Assembly (NCBI RefSeq): GCF_900074915.1
Contig: NZ_LT222319.1
Span: forward strand, 2,451,001-2,515,000
Direction of reading: 5' to 3'
Origin: Pseudomonas cerasi
GTDB taxonomy: Bacteria > Pseudomonadota > Gammaproteobacteria > Pseudomonadales > Pseudomonadaceae
Length of the DNA: 64,000 nucleotides
In this document: piece after piece, positions 1 through 9,489 of the stretch
Position numbering within the stretch: position 1 is the first letter of the stretch
How the letters are laid out: each line of letters begins with the position of its first letter
Made by a program: the position numbers and the translations under genes
Notes under the pieces: generated by a model
The model's database searches: none
What the model saw: the letters and a program-made list of their open reading frames with translations, nothing else
Told to the model about the DNA's origin: nothing

Positions 1-3000
1 TTCCGTAGGTGTCACCAGTGTCGACAGCGTTACAGGCATTGCAACTGGCAATCAGGGTAACGGCGCTTTGCTGCCTGTTCAGAACGCTGGCTCTACATCT
101 GGCATTCCGCTCATCACTGCCGTTTCTTCCGGCAGCTCGGCTGCTCAGAATGCCGGAATGGTGCAAGGCGCTCAGGTCAACAAGGCCGGTCAGGTTGTAA
201 ATGGGACTCAGGGTAACCCGCTCAGTGCGGTCAATCAGGCTCCAACAGGTGCCCAGTCAGGCGCGACTGCCGCCGTTACCCAGGTTGTCGTAAATACTCA
301 AGGTGGTCCGGTTATGGCCGCTGTTCGCGACCCTGTTGCTGCTCAGGGCAGCCCTGTCACTGCCGCTGTTCCGAGCACGGTGGTTACGCAGAATAGCCCC
401 GTGAGCGTTTCCAGTACTCAGCCCGCCATAGTGGCGCAAGCCAGTGCAATCACGCCGCTCGTGTCTGCCGCAGCACAAACCGTTACCCGAGTGCAGGGCC
501 TGCCCAGCAGTTCGTTTGTTTCCAAACCGCAAAAATACCTGATCGAAACCAACCCGGTCCTCACCGAACTCAAGCAATTCATGAGCTCGGATTACCTGCT
601 CGCAGGTCTGGGCTACGATCCGGAAGTCAGCGCCAAGCGTCTGGGTGACGGGTTGTATGAACAACGCCTCGTTCAGCAAGCAGTCGTGGCTCGCACCGGT
701 CAGGCGTTCATCGACGGGCAAACCTCCAACGAGGCCCAGTTCAAGTACCTGATGAACAATGCTATTGCCAGCAAGCAGCAGCTGAACCTGGCTGTCGGCG
801 TATCGCTGAGTTCACAACAGGTCGCAGCGCTGACCCACGACATCGTCTGGCTCGAAGAGCATGAAGTGAATGGCGAGAAAGTGCTGGTGCCGGTGTTGTA
901 TCTGGCTCAGGCCGACAATCGCCTTGGTCCGACCGGGGCATTGATTGCGGGTAACGACGTCTCACTGATCGCAGGCCAGAACCTCGACAACGTCGGTACC
1001 TTGCACGCCGCCAACAACCTCTCGGCAGTCGCAGGCAACAACCTGATCAACACCGGCCTGATAGAAGCCGGCAACCGGCTCGATCTGCTCGCGGGCAATG
1101 ATCTGATCAACACCGCTGGCGGCATCATCAAAGGCCGCGATGTTTCACTGACCGCGATCAACGGCGACGTGATCAACGAACGCAGCGTCACCTCGATGGA
1201 CAACAGTGCACGCGGTCAGCGCAATAACGAATTCGCCGACAGTGCCGCGCGCATCGAAGCCGCCAACGACATGAGCATTTCGGCAGGTCGCGACTTCATC
1301 AACAAAGGCAGCGTGCTGGAAAGCGGTCGTGACATGAGCATCCAGGCCGGACGCGACGTCACCATCGCCCCGACCGAAGTCACCAACAGCCTGTTCTCGG
1401 ATAGCAAACACAACAGCAGCGACATCACCCAACTGGGGTCAACCGCCAGTGCCGGACGCGACCTGACCGTTCAGGCCGGACGCGACATCTCCGTCATCGC
1501 CAGCCAGATCGACGCCAAACGCGACATCGCCATGGCCGCGACCGAAAACCTCACCATCAGCTCTGCGGCAGACGAAGAACACTCCCTGTCCAAAAGCAAA
1601 AAACTGACCCGTCAGGAAGACCACGTCAGCCAGGTTGCCGCCGATCTTGAAGCGGGAGGCAGCGTTGCCTTGCAGGCTGGCCAGAACCTCGCCGTGATTT
1701 CTAGCCGTATTACGGCCGGTAAAGAGGCGTATCTGGTAGCCGGTGAGAATCTGGATATTTTGGCTGCGCAGGACAGTGATTATTCGCTGTATGACAAAAA
1801 GAAGAAGGGGAGTTTTGGGGCGAAGAAAACCAAGCGTGACGAAATCACTGATGTGAAAAACATAGGCAGTGAAATTACCACGGGTGGTGATTTGCTGCTG
1901 TCGAGTGGGGGAGATCAGAAGTACCAAGCTGCGAAGCTGGAGAGTGGCAAGGACCTGACGATTGAAAGTGGTGGTGCGATTACGTTTGAGGGCGTTAAGG
2001 ACCTGCATCAGGAGAGTCACGAGAAGAGTGACAACAACGCCTTTTGGGTTTCCTCCAAAGGTAAAGGTAATACCGACGAGACCTTACGCCAGAGCGAACT
2101 GGTTGCCGCCGGTGAAGTAACCATTAAAGCCGTCAACGGATTGCAGATCGATATCAGGCAGGTTGATCAGCAAACGGTCACCCAGAGCATCGATGCAATG
2201 GTCAAAGCCGATCCACAACTGGCCTGGCTCAAGGATGCTGAAAAACGCGGTGACGTGGACTGGCGGCAAGTGAAGGAGATTCATGACTCCTTCAAGTACA
2301 GCAACTCGGGCCTTGGTCCAGCCTCGCAAATTATCATCGCGATTATCATGGCTGCTGTTGTGGGGCCTATGGCAATGGGCGCGGTAGGTACATCGACAGG
2401 GGCAGCGGTCACGGCAGGTACGATGAGTGCCAACACTGCAGCGTTCCTCTCGGCGGGCGCAGGTGCTGTTGCAGCGGGTGCCGCTACCAACGCAACGGTC
2501 AGCGTTATTAATAACCGTGGAAACCTTGGGGCGGTATTTAAAGATGTAACTTCTTCCGATGCCATAAAAGGGTATGTCATCTCGGGAGTGACGGCGGGTC
2601 TGACGGCTGCGTACTTTGATGGTTTGACGGGTACGCATAGTGATATCGCTTCCGGGAAAATCATTGGCCCAGAGCTCTCTACCTTGACTGGCGTTGGACA
2701 ATTCGCCGCGAATCAGATTCTCCAAAATGGAACCTCAGCCATTTTGGGTAAGGCGCTGGGTACGGGTGGAAGCGGCAGTGATGCACTCAAAACCGCGCTA
2801 TTCAATACCTTGGCGGCGGCGAGTTTCAATGCAGTGGGCGACTATACCCGCGGCACATTCGCGGATGGCACGCCTTCCAAGGTCATTATTCACGCGATGG
2901 TAGGCGGTCTGCTTTCAAAGGCCACAGGCGGAGATTTCAGGACGGGTGCCTTGGCCGCAGGTGCCAATGAAGCATTGGTCGTACACCTGAATGGTCTAGT

Positions 3001-4219
3001 CAATGGTAATGAAACCTTACTGACCATGAGTTCTCAGATAGTAGGCGCTCTGGCTGCTGCGACTCAGAAAGACGCTGACGCCAGCTCGATTGAAAAGGGT
3101 AGCTGGATAGCCAAAAACTCTACGCAATACAATTTCTTGAGTGACCATGCCAACACAGAAAGAAACAGCGCACGAGAAGCTTACGAAAAAGATCAGGGGA
3201 TTGATGCTGCGAGAAAGCTGGTATCACTCGAGAAGTCGGATCAACGCAGCAATAATCTGCTGGACGCTTACAAAACCAACCCCGAGTCTTTGACCAAGGC
3301 CGATCTTTCGGAGCTGCAAGCCTACCTTCAAGTATACGCTTACGAGTTGACGAAAAGTGTCGGTCAAGAGCAAGCACAGGCTAGGCTGACCAGTCTTTTG
3401 CAAAGCACTACGCCTGCCACGCAGGGCTATTCCTACGCAGGCACGACCGAAGCCAAAAACGCCTACAGCGACGCTGCTCGAGCTGAGCTTGATGGCGTAT
3501 TCGCCCAGTTGAGCTGGTCCCGGACAAAGACTGCTGAGGAGCAGATCTACGCTAACGCAAAAGGCACTCTGCTGGTCAACAATGAGCAGCAAGGGTTGGC
3601 GAATATTGGCGGCCCTGCTATATATGCCTTGTCAGGGCCGTTGGGTATTGGAATCCGGGGCATTGCTGCGATCAATGGCGCTGCGCAATTCAAATATGGC
3701 GTAGGGCAGGCGGTCGATGGCGATACGTGGAATGCGGTAGGCAACATGGTGGTCGGTTCCCTCGAAATGATGGGGGGCCTGAGTGCAAAAGCAGCGGTAG
3801 GTGGGCAAAGGAGCGAGCCATTAGGACAAAGTGCAAAAAATCTTTCAGAGGTTTGGACTCTTAAACCGACTCAAAGAGGAGTAGACATTGAGTCATACCT
3901 TGCTAAAACTGAGTATTCACCGCAGAGCGGTTGGTATAACGTAGGGGCCGAAAGAAATGGATATTTCCCGCTTGTTGATTTTCAGAATGGTAATACGCTA
4001 GTTAGTCTGAAGTCTGTAGATACGGCAGGAAGTACGTGGTTAGGGCGGATGCAAGATCATATTATTGACTTAGGGACAAACGGTGCGAAAGTCGATGGTG
4101 TACCAGCAAATATGGTACTTGACCTGCGAGTTCAGCCCGGTGGCTCGGCTGCTGCTAAGTCGCTTATCGAATTCGGTCGTGAATATAATGTCAAAGTGGT
4201 TGTTAAGGAATTCAAGTGA
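1..4219 (+). CDS. cdiA: CdiA/FhaB-type contact-dependent inhibition exoprotein, C-terminal part (start outside window)
   Basis: The open frame runs in from the left edge. The visible ~1,400 residues begin with a low-complexity Gly/Ala/Thr/Val/Gln stretch. A segment resembling the periplasmic FHA-P part of CdiA follows (YLLAGLGYDPE, then GQAFIDGQ, about positions 570-890). Next come beta-helical FHA-2 repeats (NLSAVAGNNL, GRDVSLTA, GRDMSIQAGRDV; about 900-2130), then hydrophobic Ala/Gly-rich pretoxin sequence (2300-3000). The C-terminal ~125 residues (from about 3840; LKPTQRG, YFPLVDF, NTLVSLKS, DLRVQPGG) look like a nuclease-type toxin with a PD-(D/E)xK-like Asp...Ser-x-Lys pattern; that assignment is inference. 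In the family, a TpsB partner exports the protein and the tip is delivered into neighbouring cells. The immunity gene follows 10 bases downstream. Much of the core is duplicated later in the window. Confidence 0.9.
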   Translation, partial: SVGVTSVDSVTGIATGNQGNGALLPVQNAGSTSGIPLITAVSSGSSAAQNAGMVQGAQVNKAGQVVNGTQGNPLSAVNQAPTGAQSGATAAVTQVVVNTQGGPVMAAVRDPVAAQGSPVTAAVPSTVVTQNSPVSVSSTQPAIVAQASAITPLVSAAAQTVTRVQGLPSSSFVSKPQKYLIETNPVLTELKQFMSSDYLLAGLGYDPEVSAKRLGDGLYEQRLVQQAVVARTGQAFIDGQTSNEAQFKYLMNNAIASKQQLNLAVGVSLSSQQVAALTHDIVWLEEHEVNGEKVLVPVLYLAQADNRLGPTGALIAGNDVSLIAGQNLDNVGTLHAANNLSAVAGNNLINTGLIEAGNRLDLLAGNDLINTAGGIIKGRDVSLTAINGDVINERSVTSMDNSARGQRNNEFADSAARIEAANDMSISAGRDFINKGSVLESGRDMSIQAGRDVTIAPTEVTNSLFSDSKHNSSDITQLGSTASAGRDLTVQAGRDISVIASQIDAKRDIAMAATENLTISSAADEEHSLSKSKKLTRQEDHVSQVAADLEAGGSVALQAGQNLAVISSRITAGKEAYLVAGENLDILAAQDSDYSLYDKKKKGSFGAKKTKRDEITDVKNIGSEITTGGDLLLSSGGDQKYQAAKLESGKDLTIESGGAITFEGVKDLHQESHEKSDNNAFWVSSKGKGNTDETLRQSELVAAGEVTIKAVNGLQIDIRQVDQQTVTQSIDAMVKADPQLAWLKDAEKRGDVDWRQVKEIHDSFKYSNSGLGPASQIIIAIIMAAVVGPMAMGAVGTSTGAAVTAGTMSANTAAFLSAGAGAVAAGAATNATVSVINNRGNLGAVFKDVTSSDAIKGYVISGVTAGLTAAYFDGLTGTHSDIASGKIIGPELSTLTGVGQFAANQILQNGTSAILGKALGTGGSGSDALKTALFNTLAAASFNAVGDYTRGTFADGTPSKVIIHAMVGGLLSKATGGDFRTGALAAGANEALVVHLNGLVNGNETLLTMSSQIVGALAAATQKDADASSIEKGSWIAKNSTQYNFLSDHANTERNSAREAYEKDQGIDAARKLVSLEKSDQRSNNLLDAYKTNPESLTKADLSELQAYLQVYAYELTKSVGQEQAQARLTSLLQSTTPATQGYSYAGTTEAKNAYSDAARAELDGVFAQLSWSRTKTAEEQIYANAKGTLLVNNEQQGLANIGGPAIYALSGPLGIGIRGIAAINGAAQFKYGVGQAVDGDTWNAVGNMVVGSLEMMGGLSAKAAVGGQRSEPLGQSAKNLSEVWTLKPTQRGVDIESYLAKTEYSPQSGWYNVGAERNGYFPLVDFQNGNTLVSLKSVDTAGSTWLGRMQDHIIDLGTNGAKVDGVPANMVLDLRVQPGGSAAAKSLIEFGREYNVKVVVKEFK

Positions 4220-4229
4220 GATCTGAAAA

Positions 4230-4958
4230 ATGAAACGATTCAAGTTTGTTTTTGATGCCGAATCGATCAGTGGTTTGCAGATGCTGGCTATGGTTGAAAA
4301 GGTTTTAAATAGGTTTTCCTTCCCCTTGGGGTTTTTTCTGCATGGGGTCAAGATTGATATCAAAACGCTTGAAAAGAAAATATTGAAAAAAAAATCATGG
4401 CCTAGTGGTTTGGTGTCTGGCGGGTTTGAGCTCCGATTCGGATTGCTTCCAGCATTGGATTATTGCTTTTTGGTACTAGAAGAATTAGAGAGTCATAATA
4501 ATACTGTGTTGGAAGACGAAATAGGGCCTATTCTCGGTGTGGCAGGTTTTATTCAGGGATGGGTTTCTGATGTTGAATATGATTTTTGGCAAAACGCCAC
4601 AGACCCTCTAGAATATGAATGCATGGGTCGCTCTCTTTCAAATCTTCAAATGAAGTCTAATGGCTTGCCTCCTCCCTTGGGTCAAATGGAAGTTGATATA
4701 TCAGGAAATCCTGGCCGTAACGTGCTAAGGCAAGGATATATTGAAGCTATTGGAAGCACTATGTGGCTGGGCGATCTCTTCTGGGAGAGAGTTGGTATAG
4801 ATAAATTTTCCAGTATTTCTTTGTTGGAAAGCCAGGAATTTAAAGTTTATGAGTGTGGTGGTGTTTTTAAAGTTGTAACATCTGACAAGGTTTTTTCTGA
4901 TGATTCAAACTTAGAAAAACAACGCGCTCTCAGGAAGATCTTGTTTGGATTGAGTTGA
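4230..4958 (+). CDS. cdiI: Probable CDI immunity protein for the main CdiA toxin
   Basis: This 242-residue soluble protein starts 10 bases after the cdiA stop, the usual position of the cognate immunity gene. It has no signal peptide or clear membrane segment, is rich in aromatic residues, and its base composition is visibly more AT-rich than the cdiA core, as is typical of imported toxin/immunity pairs. I do not recognise a named immunity family, so the role is inferred from position. Its stop codon is immediately followed, in the same frame, by the first orphan module. Confidence 0.7.
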   Translation: MKRFKFVFDAESISGLQMLAMVEKVLNRFSFPLGFFLHGVKIDIKTLEKKILKKKSWPSGLVSGGFELRFGLLPALDYCFLVLEELESHNNTVLEDEIGPILGVAGFIQGWVSDVEYDFWQNATDPLEYECMGRSLSNLQMKSNGLPPPLGQMEVDISGNPGRNVLRQGYIEAIGSTMWLGDLFWERVGIDKFSSISLLESQEFKVYECGGVFKVVTSDKVFSDDSNLEKQRALRKILFGLS

Positions 4959-5324
4959 CGGTTTAGTTTAGATGGTGCAAAAGCTACTGGGACAGCAGGA
5001 ACGCCTCTGGTTTCAAAGGGGGCAGAGGTAACCCCTCAGGTTATTCAAAAAGCATTGCAAGGTGATGCTGCTATTAGTGCGCAAGGTGCCGTGTCATTAC
5101 CTGCGGTGCAAAGATATGTTGATCGGCTTCTTAATGGTGATGTTGCTCCGGCAATTAAAATGGATGGCAATGTAATTGCTGATGGGAATCATCGCTATAT
5201 AGCGGTAAAAATATTGGGTCGAAATCCAGACGTGACACCTTGGGCCTTGTCTCCTAACAAGGTCGGCCAAACCAAACCTGTGTCTGAACTGAAGGTGGGT
5301 AAAGTGGGTTGGGGTAACAGATGA
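4959..5324 (+). pseudogene. Orphan CdiA-CT toxin fragment (module 2, ParB-like motif)
   Basis: An open frame without its own start begins after the immunity stop and enters the toxin through the junction word at 4974-4983 (Gly-Ala-Lys). It encodes about 115 residues with a pattern NVIADGNHRYIAVKILG. The Asp-Gly-Asn-His-Arg-Tyr block is like that of ParB/Srx-type nuclease domains seen in polymorphic toxins; the activity is inference. There is no signal, core or promoter, so it is a displaced cassette that would need recombination onto the CdiA core to be expressed as a toxin. It overlaps the next immunity gene by 4 bases. Confidence 0.6.
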
Positions 5325-5808
5325 TAACTATTATTTTCGAAACTGGCGAAAAGTTAGATTTGCCCTTGGCTAGTTTTGCTAAATCAAATTTGAGAGGGCT
5401 AGAGCTGCATCGTGCAGTTTTTGACGGTTTAGATCTAACAGAGGCCGATTTCACGGGTTCGAACTTGAGGAATACCTCTTTCAATTATTCTCTATTGAAT
5501 AGTGCTGTGCTGAATGGTGCAGCGCTTATGAATGCAAGTTTTTATTGGTGCGAAGATGAGGTGTGTACATCTTCTGGATACTACTGCGGCTTATGCTGAT
5601 TTTTCAGGAGCAGATCTTTCAATGGCTAATCTAGAAAATGCGTATGTTGATGGTTCTAGTTTTGTAAGTTCCAATTTGCGAAATGTTAATCTTGATGTGA
5701 GAAGAATAGATGACGTTGTTTTTTTTAGGTGCAATATATAATGATGGAACAATTTGGCCTAAAGGATTTATCCCGAAAAACGCTGTTGTGATTAGAGTTT
5801 CAGATTAA
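5321..5808 (+). pseudogene. Pentapeptide-repeat immunity protein of module 2, frameshifted twice
   Basis: The start ATG overlaps the stop of the preceding orphan toxin. The translation shows right-handed beta-helix pentapeptide repeats (A[D/N]LxX type: SNLRG, ADFTG, SNLRN, ADFSG, ADLSM, ANLEN) and ends with the familiar tail YNDGTIWPKGF. The reading frame is broken twice, each time at a T run (about 5537-5542 and 5719-5726). Removing one T at each place restores one continuous repeat protein of about 160 residues. The breaks are therefore either real decay or homopolymer sequencing errors. Confidence 0.65.
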
Positions 5809-5840
5809 TAGTTCCGTCGCGTGAGAGGTTTTGATTAGTC

Positions 5841-6034
5841 GGTGCAAAAGGTGCATCAGGTTCAAACGAGGTTTTGGTTGGGACGCATCGCGATACATCA
5901 AAGCCTGTAAGCGACAATTTTGACTTTCATCATTGTCCTGCAAGATCCTATTCTACGTGTTCTACGTGTTCTACGTGTTCTACGTGTTCTACGTGTTCTA
6001 CGTGTTCTACGTGTTCTACGTGTTCTACGGATGA
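5841..6034 (+). pseudogene. Orphan module stub (module 3) with tandem repeat
   Basis: A new module begins with the exact junction word GGTGCAAAAG at 5841-5850 and codes for Gly-Ala-Lys-Gly followed by about 30 residues of unrecognised sequence. The sequence then runs into a 9-base tandem repeat coding for Ser-Thr-Cys and passes directly into a fragment of the CdiA core. No toxin domain or immunity gene remains. It looks like the left stump of a cassette whose right part was lost when the next core fragment was inserted. Confidence 0.5.
5951..6029 (+). repeat. 9-bp tandem repeat (TTCTACGTG), 8 copies plus partial
   Basis: Eight perfect head-to-tail copies of TTCTACGTG lie at 5951-6022, followed by a partial copy to 6029. 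In the frame of the orphan stub they encode repeated Ser-Thr-Cys. The array sits exactly between an orphan toxin stub and a fragment of CdiA core, so it marks or formed at a recombination boundary. Copy number should be prone to slippage. Confidence 0.9.
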
Positions 6035-8479
6035 TCCATCAAAGGCCGGGATGTCACGCTTGATGCCGCCAAAGGCAGCTACAGCCAGGAAACCAGCGAG
6101 CAAAAAAGCTGGAGTGGTATCCACGGCAGCAGCAGTGGCGGGCTCAAAATCGGCGTGGGCGGCAGCAGCGGCATCGCTAAAGGTGATCAGAGTCAGGAGG
6201 CCTCGACCGTTACTACGTTGCAAGCAGGTCGTGACGTCAACCTCAAGGCCAGCAATGACCTAAACCTGATCGGCACGCAGGCTCAGGCAGAGCGAAACAT
6301 CAGTCTGAATGCCGGCAACACCCTTAATATCAAGGCAGCACAGAACGACAGCTCCACTGAAAACACCCGTAAAAATGCCGGCGGTGAAGCCGGTATCGCC
6401 ATTGGTCCGGGAGGTATCGGTGTTTACGCCAGCGTCAACATCGGCAAAGGCGACCTGGAGCGCGAGGGCAAACAGCAGCAGGAAGCGTACCTGTACGCCG
6501 GTAATCAGCTCGGTTTCACCAGCGGTCAGGACACCAACATTGCCGGTGCCACGTTGCGTGGCAACGATGTCGTCGGACGTGTAGGTCGCGACCTGAACGT
6601 CACATCCCTGCCGGACACCGGGAAAGTCGAAGGCAAGGAATTCGACCTCAGCGCAACTGTCGTGGTCGGCTTTGGCGGCAGCGTCAGCGGCTCGGTCGGG
6701 TACGGCCAGACCAACGGCTCCAAAAACTGGATCGAGGAACAGACCCGCATCACGGCCAAAGACAAGGTCGACATCCGCACCGAGAACCACACCCAACTCG
6801 ACGGCGCGTTGATCGCTTCCGACAGCGGCAACCTCAAGCTGGATACCAACACGCTGGGCTACAGCGACATCGCGGGCAAGGACAAGGAACACGGTTATTA
6901 CCTGAACGTTGGTGGCTCGTACGGTAACAGCGGCAGTACCACGCAGGACTCGACTCAGGTAGGCAAAGGCGATGACCAGAAAAACGGTTGGAGCGTCGAG
7001 GGCTGGAACTACAACAAGGATCGTGAACAGATCGTCCGGGGCACCGTGGGTGCAGGCGATGTGGTGGTGCGCAGTGATACGGCGGGTAAGGACTCAACAG
7101 CGGGCTTGAATCGTGATGTCGACAAGGCATACGAGATCACGCGTGATGACGAGCACCGGACTGATTTGTATGTGACGAAGAGTTCGTTGGATGCGGTTGC
7201 CAGCCCGAAAGAGACACTTGGTCAATGGCAAAAAAACGCCGCGCTTTATGGTGAAAACAGTCGCAACACAATAGACAAACTGGCCGACATGCTTGTGGTC
7301 GCCGGGTTACTGCCGTTAGGGGCTGTTACAGGTAATGGAACAGATCTAGCACAAAGCCGTGTCGGTTTTAGCGAAATGATGCGACAACTCAACAGCCTGG
7401 ATGAGGGTAAAAGGTCTGCGGGCGTAAAAAAGTTTCTAAATGCCGTTGCCGGTAAAGATCTAGGCTCTGATGCGGAATCGCTCGTCGCACGTATTGCCGA
7501 GCTGGGTGAGGAGCACCCGGATCAAGCGATGCAGGCGATGGTTTTGTTGGCCAAGCTGAATAAACCAAATGGTGGTGCATCGAGTTTTGTTCCAGCAGTG
7601 GCGCTGGGTGCTGGCGCAATTGTGGCCCTGAGTGCTGCGTTGTCTACCACAGCAGCGACGCCGGAAGGTCAGGATAGACTGAGAGCGGCAGCCAATGCCG
7701 TCGCACTCTCTGTTGCCGAATCAGGTCAATCAGCGGAACAACAGGTCAGTGCATCCATAGAAATATGGAAATTCCTGTTCAGTACGACGTTCCCGGTGCA
7801 TCTGCTGGACGGCGAAAACTCCAGGCTTGTGAACCCTATCGTTCAGGCCCAAGGTGCGAATCCGTCCAGCGGCGGGTATGCTGCTGGAGCGACGCCTGCT
7901 GGTGTGGGTTCGACGGGTGGTAGTCAGATTGCTGATCAGACGCCTGTTGATTATTCCAGGCCTGTTACAGAGCTTCCGGCACCGGGGGTGATGAATCAGG
8001 GTATAGAGGATGGTGCAAAAGAACTTGGAAGAGTTGATCCACCCATCCCAAAAGTTGATGTCACAAATGACTTTATGATGAACGTGTTCAAAGATGGAGG
8101 AGTCCAGCTCAAGTATGGCGATCCTGATGGCGTAGCAGGATTGGTCGTGAATGTGGATAAAGCGGGAGTGCTGGGATTTGAAATTCGAGCAGCACAAAAT
8201 CATCCCTACTACGATGCATCAGGCACTGATATGTTCGCCAGCGCAATGCAACGCCTCGGCAACGAAGGCATCAAAGTCAATCAAATCCGTGGGGCTTGGG
8301 AGGCGGGTACTGACAGCGTTAACACTGCTCGATATCTCGAGAATATTGCCAATGGAATGTCAAAAGAAAATGCTGCTTTGAATACATGGACAGGCCAAAT
8401 AGCCCAAAAGTACGGATACGGAAAGGTTGAGAAAATTGAAACCATTGGAGACATCAATTATGTCACCTTTAAAAAATAG
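6035..8479 (+). CDS. CdiA core fragment fused to a second toxin tip (module 4)
   Basis: From 6035 the frame reads as FHA-2-type exoprotein (IKGRDVTL, LQAGRDVNLKA, QAERNISLNAGNTL). There is no true N-terminus; the first plausible in-frame start is a GTG at 6155. The middle holds pretoxin sequence with hydrophobic helices. The junction word occurs at 8012-8021 and is followed by about 155 residues of toxin, with GTDMF, IRGAWEAGTDSVN, GMSKENAALNTWTG and YGYGKV, a tail I associate with CdiA/Rhs C-termini but whose activity I cannot name. Lacking secretion signals, it is an orphan cassette carrying a long homology arm for exchange. The immunity gene overlaps its 3' end by 20 bases. Confidence 0.75.
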   Translation, partial: SIKGRDVTLDAAKGSYSQETSEQKSWSGIHGSSSGGLKIGVGGSSGIAKGDQSQEASTVTTLQAGRDVNLKASNDLNLIGTQAQAERNISLNAGNTLNIKAAQNDSSTENTRKNAGGEAGIAIGPGGIGVYASVNIGKGDLEREGKQQQEAYLYAGNQLGFTSGQDTNIAGATLRGNDVVGRVGRDLNVTSLPDTGKVEGKEFDLSATVVVGFGGSVSGSVGYGQTNGSKNWIEEQTRITAKDKVDIRTENHTQLDGALIASDSGNLKLDTNTLGYSDIAGKDKEHGYYLNVGGSYGNSGSTTQDSTQVGKGDDQKNGWSVEGWNYNKDREQIVRGTVGAGDVVVRSDTAGKDSTAGLNRDVDKAYEITRDDEHRTDLYVTKSSLDAVASPKETLGQWQKNAALYGENSRNTIDKLADMLVVAGLLPLGAVTGNGTDLAQSRVGFSEMMRQLNSLDEGKRSAGVKKFLNAVAGKDLGSDAESLVARIAELGEEHPDQAMQAMVLLAKLNKPNGGASSFVPAVALGAGAIVALSAALSTTAATPEGQDRLRAAANAVALSVAESGQSAEQQVSASIEIWKFLFSTTFPVHLLDGENSRLVNPIVQAQGANPSSGGYAAGATPAGVGSTGGSQIADQTPVDYSRPVTELPAPGVMNQGIEDGAKELGRVDPPIPKVDVTNDFMMNVFKDGGVQLKYGDPDGVAGLVVNVDKAGVLGFEIRAAQNHPYYDASGTDMFASAMQRLGNEGIKVNQIRGAWEAGTDSVNTARYLENIANGMSKENAALNTWTGQIAQKYGYGKVEKIETIGDINYVTFKK
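6607..7199 (+). repeat. Direct repeat of CdiA core, copy 1 (copy 2 at 10766-11358)
   Basis: About 590 bases, from CCTGCCGGACACCGGGAAAG to just after the Ser-Ser-Leu codons, are almost identical to 10766-11358, with only scattered differences. They end where two different pretoxin regions begin. Two direct copies 4 kb apart bracket module 5, the IS5 element and two immunity genes, so recombination between them could delete that block. Confidence 0.85.
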
Positions 8480-8729
8480 GTATTTGTTAGCCCAGTTGCT
8501 GGAAGGGAAATTGCCGAGCAATGTACTGAACTTGATGTTAGAGGCTGATCCTGAGTTGGATAAGTATGTTTTAGCAAATGTTTTTTTGGAAGAGTTTGAT
8601 CGTTTGGATAGCAAAATCCTTCCTGTAATATGGAAATGGAAGAGTGTCAGGTCAATTAGAGGTATTTCTGATCAGCAATTTGATGAGGCAATACTTGCGC
8701 AAATGAGGATGGCGGGTTATATAGTGTAG
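8460..8729 (+). CDS. Probable immunity protein of module 4
   Basis: This small acidic protein of 89 residues starts at ATG 8460 inside the last codons of the preceding toxin, the coupled arrangement typical of toxin/immunity pairs. It is soluble, helical and Leu-rich (LLAQLLEGKLPSNVLNLML), with no recognised domain. Its composition is AT-rich. The role is inferred from position only. Confidence 0.6.
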   Translation: MSPLKNRYLLAQLLEGKLPSNVLNLMLEADPELDKYVLANVFLEEFDRLDSKILPVIWKWKSVRSIRGISDQQFDEAILAQMRMAGYIV

Positions 8730-8771
8730 TTAGTAGTCGGGAGAGTCTTAGTTTCCTACCTTGAGGGTGTT

Positions 8772-9132
8772 GGTGCAAAAGGACCTTTGAATACCTTGGA
8801 AGGTGTTCTTGGTCGAGTCTAGTCCCGAGTCAACTTAGCTAATGATGGTATGGAGCGCTTGGCTTCACGTCACTTGTCGGGCAAAGTAAATGCAAGCCAG
8901 TTTTCTATCGGGGAGCCTGAGTTGCGCGGTCTTCTGCAAAGCAAAGCGGTTGTGAGTACACCTGTCACACAAATGGTAGACAGTGCTGATGGTGTGCGCT
9001 ATGTGCGCGAAGTTGATGTTGGGCGTTCTATTGGTACGGATAAACTCAGTGATGGAGTCAGCCTCAATAATGACAGTTATGACTGATAAATTTGGGAATC
9101 TAGTACCAGCATTCCCAGGGGTGCTCAAATGA
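8772..9132 (+). pseudogene. Orphan CdiA-CT toxin (module 5) with nonsense codon and frameshift
   Basis: The module starts at the exact junction word (8772-8781, Gly-Ala-Lys-Gly). After 16 codons an in-frame TAG (8820-8822) interrupts it; the same frame continues as SRVNLANDGMERLASRHLSG and VDSADGVRYVREVDVGRSIG. Around 9055-9075 the frame must shift once more to reach the natural-looking end DKFGNLVPAFPGVLK, whose TGA (9130-9132) overlaps the ATG of the next gene. That overlap supports the reconstructed end. The toxin type is not identified with confidence. Confidence 0.6.
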
Positions 9133-9476
9133 GCTCTCGTGACCATGTGCGAGCGGATTTGCTGAGCTCTATGGTGTCGATGTTTTCAGGGAGCACTAAT
9201 CCTTTGCTGTTGGCTGCTCTTAAAGCAGCGTTTCCTTGGTTGTCTTTTGCTCTAATCGTGAATTGGATTCCTGAACAGGCCGAGGATATATACTGGGTGC
9301 TGATCGACTTAGATCGTATTGCAATTGTAGAAATTTCGCGATTAAGTAGTGATTTGGAAGAAGTATCAATCGAAGTGTTAGATTTAAATAAATATAAGGA
9401 GCGTCGTCTTTCCATTGATAGCCGCCGAAAGCTCGAGGTTGCGATTGATCTGATGAAGGAAAATTACCCTAGCTAG
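9129..9476 (+). CDS. Probable immunity protein of module 5
   Basis: This 115-residue protein has an ATG overlapping the stop of the reconstructed orphan toxin (ATGA). The central part (AALKAAFPWLSFALIVNW) is hydrophobic and the C-terminal part is charged (LDLNKYKERRLSIDSRRKLEV). The gene is intact although its partner toxin is broken, as expected if immunity is retained longer than the orphan toxin. No named family is recognised. It ends just before the IS5 insertion. Confidence 0.6.
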   Translation: MSSRDHVRADLLSSMVSMFSGSTNPLLLAALKAAFPWLSFALIVNWIPEQAEDIYWVLIDLDRIAIVEISRLSSDLEEVSIEVLDLNKYKERRLSIDSRRKLEVAIDLMKENYPS

Positions 9477-9489
9477 AGGTTTTCTCTAG

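Noticed and set aside
5951..6029. Possible CRISPR-like array
   Set aside because: The 9-base units are directly adjacent with no spacers; it is a simple tandem repeat.
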